NCBI GenBank assembly: GCA_008477525.1 | Contig: SPDT01000013.1 | Location: 1,845,501 to 1,909,500 of the forward strand | Source: Hypomyces perniciosus | Taxonomy: Eukaryota; Ascomycota; Sordariomycetes; Hypocreales; Hypocreaceae | Length of the DNA stretch: 64,000 nucleotides | Reading direction: 5' to 3' | In this document: positions 62,479-64,000 of the stretch, piece after piece | Layout: each line of letters begins with the position of its first letter | How positions within the stretch are numbered: the stretch's first letter is position 1 | Notes under the pieces: model-generated | The model's input: only the letters and a program-made list of their open reading frames with translations | Told to the model about the DNA's origin: nothing | Database searches by the model: none | Program-made: the position numbers and the translations under genes

Positions 62479-63147
62479 CTACAACCGACGTTGTGCCCTG
62501 TTCCGCGCCCTCGCCTGCGCCAACCGCACATACAGTTTGACAAACGACAAAATCGTCATTAACGCAAACGCATCCCCCAACTCGCCCGTTGCGCCTATAT
62601 TCACAAAACGAAACTCGGCCGCCCTGCTCAGGCTAAACGACGCATAGGACCAGGCGGCCAGCACCTCAGAATGGCTCTCGGAATCTCCGCGGACGAGCTT
62701 CCAGCCAGCGAACGACTCGCCCAGACTGGCGACTTCACCCCCTTGGCTCCTCCGCCACTCAAACTTCCCAACATTCTTCTTCGGTCCTCTTCCCACGGGG
62801 ACTTGAAATCCATAGGCATTGTCGCTCCAATACGACAGGGAGAATTCGCTGGTGAAGCCCGGTAGGCCTGGTTCCACGGGCGGGAGGACGATGGTGGCTT
62901 TGGTGCCGTAGCCGCCGTCAACGGCTGCGAGTGGCGGGTGATCTTTCGTCGGGCCGTTGTGAATGATGATGTCGCCGCGGTTTACGCTGAAGAAGTAGAT
63001 GGGTCCGGTTTGTTCCGTTCCAAGGGAGTAGGCCCTTCTTCCGATGCTGTTGTTCACGAAGAGGGTGAATGAGATCGGCGGGTGAAAGCCGGCGCAGGTG
63101 GCGCGCTCGACTTGGTCGTACACCTCTTTTGAGTTGCCAGAGCCCAT
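62479..63147 (-). CDS. LURP-one/tubby-C-like protein with N-myristoylation motif
   Basis: I chose the ATG at 63147 (222 residues); an in-frame ATG at 63255 would add a Ser-rich 36-residue leader (MHENPNISSSSSSV) that looks like leader sequence. From the chosen start the protein begins MGSGNSK, a textbook N-myristoylation signal (Gly2, Ser6). The body has the beta-rich pattern of fungal tubby-C/LURP-one relatives: GFHPPISFTLFVNNSIGRRAY, IIIHNGPTKDHPPLAAVD, GTKATIVLPPVEPGLPGF, KFEWRRS and GWKLVR. A hydrophobic helix (FALMTILSFVKLYV) and a basic tail (RARNRAQRRL) close it. Probably a peripheral membrane protein; function unknown. Confidence 0.7.
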   Translation of the reverse strand: MGSGNSKEVYDQVERATCAGFHPPISFTLFVNNSIGRRAYSLGTEQTGPIYFFSVNRGDIIIHNGPTKDHPPLAAVDGGYGTKATIVLPPVEPGLPGFTSEFSLSYWSDNAYGFQVPVGRGPKKNVGKFEWRRSQGGEVASLGESFAGWKLVRGDSESHSEVLAAWSYASFSLSRAAEFRFVNIGATGELGDAFALMTILSFVKLYVRLAQARARNRAQRRL

Positions 63148-63255
63148 TTTGTCGTCGTAGAAGGGTGAGTGAGTGAGGTGGTTTGAAGGAGGAAGAATTG
63201 CGGTGAGATTTATTACTGAGGAGGATGATGATGAGATATTTGGATTTTCGTGCAC

Positions 63256-63590
63256 TGCCTCGGTGCCATAAGCACTGTGATTGCTAGTCTAAAACGAGCC
63301 CATGCCGAGTGGCTGACACGTCTTTGGAGCTCTTCAATTGGCGTAGTACCCGAGAATGAGGACTAAAAATAAGTGAATCCAATACTTCGCTTCCAACCTC
63401 TCGGCAATGCTGACGGGAGCACATGAAACAGACAAGGGAGCAGCGCAATGTCTCTGGGCATCTCCAGGCTGAGCGTCAGGCGAAGTGTGTTAGTGGCCCT
63501 GTCTGTGCGCCCTCTCGGCACTTCCCGTTCCGCCAATTCTAGGTTCAAAACCAGGACTCATGGCGGTAGCACAGTGAAAGAGGTGATTAG
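63256..63590. other. Intergenic DNA, nothing recognised
   Basis: Only short frames; one minus frame of 61 codons (63363-63548) has no features. Confidence 0.5.
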
Positions 63591-63930
63591 TTATTTTGTT
63601 TGAAGATTTTTGATGGGATGATGTACGCGGTAGTTTGGGACAACCATGATGGCGTCACCCTTCGCTTGTTGAACGATGAACTTGCCATCATATATGCCAA
63701 AAGCAATTGCTTGATCATTTAATCCGAGCACATATCTGTACATGAAGGTTAGGTCATGATAAGTTGGAATTTGAGAGAAAAGTCTGTACACTTCACCATA
63801 AAGCCACACGATAACAGGCAATCTTCCTATCGTCTGCTTCCGTATTACCTTGCCTAGAACATAATGGTCAAGAGGGAGGCAGTCTATAACCAGGATACCT
63901 GTGTATCGTTTTCCTCGCTCTCTCCGTCTT
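63591..63930 (-). pseudogene. Type B carboxylesterase/lipase fragment at the window edge
   Basis: On the minus strand, from about 63930, the frame reads ENDTGILVIDCLPLDHYVLG, then RLPVIVWLYGEVYRLF and YDGKFIVQQAKGDAIMVVPN, ending YRVHHPIKNLQTK-stop. The order matches the N-terminal third of type B carboxylesterases (EDCL, then LPVIVWIYGGG, then YDG.., then NYR). The oxyanion-hole glycines are changed (GG to GE), the Ser/His/Glu catalytic part is missing after the stop, and the N-terminus is uncertain near the window edge. Probably a dead copy. Confidence 0.6.
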
Positions 63931-64000
63931 AGAAAATATAGTAAAGGTTACCCTCGCTCTGGACAGAATTAACCGGTAGAAGACCAAGCAGGACATCACC

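Overview
The window looks like nuclear DNA of a filamentous ascomycete, probably a Sordariomycete and possibly hypocrealean. The grounds are short 5'-GT..AG introns of about 60 nt with CTAAC-type branch sites, several protein families typical of moulds (BTB-like, DUF1264/OBAP, LURP-one-like, orphan trypsin-like proteases), CT-rich promoters, dispersed TACGGAGTA-type motifs, and very AT-rich transposon graveyards of the kind left by RIP (repeat-induced point mutation). The taxonomic call is inference.

Layout. 1-25.1 kb is a nested, RIP-degraded transposon cluster. It holds a full-length Ty1/copia element (1409-7918, 581-bp LTRs, TSD AATAT), three solo LTRs of the same family with perfect 5-bp TSDs, an internally deleted copia copy (19028-21507), a Tad1-like LINE (9879-15826) inserted inside one solo LTR, and an older LINE in the opposite orientation that the LTRs landed in. 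25.1-29.1 kb is an island of normal base composition. It is almost gene-free, but carries one small secreted-peptide precursor (28732-29025) with four KR-EAEA-GPPGRDW repeats, a Kex2/Ste13-type processing pattern. This is the most interesting gene in the window.

29.1-40.95 kb is a second AT-rich block. It holds a TA-flanked TIR element (29443-32896) with a MITE-like element nested in it, a second inverted copy of that MITE, a third related one, long TTA and 12-bp repeat tracts, a 78-bp tandem duplication, and a degraded element with short LTRs (35585-40083).

40.98-64 kb is normal-GC DNA with genes: a BTB/POZ-like protein (41728-42846), a 10-kb gene-poor stretch with one possible gene relic, a long Pro/Ser-rich conserved-type protein (52767-54555), a four-exon OBAP/DUF1264 gene with a GC-AG intron (57547-58414), a frameshifted SF1 helicase tail, a trypsin-like protease (59672-61249), a short retroposon insertion with a 14-bp TSD, a LURP-one/tubby-like protein with an N-myristoylation motif (63147-62479), and a carboxylesterase remnant running off the right edge. 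The genes do not form an obvious pathway; broken genes and new insertions in 58.8-64 kb suggest an accessory, fast-changing flank. All exon models are by eye, without transcripts.
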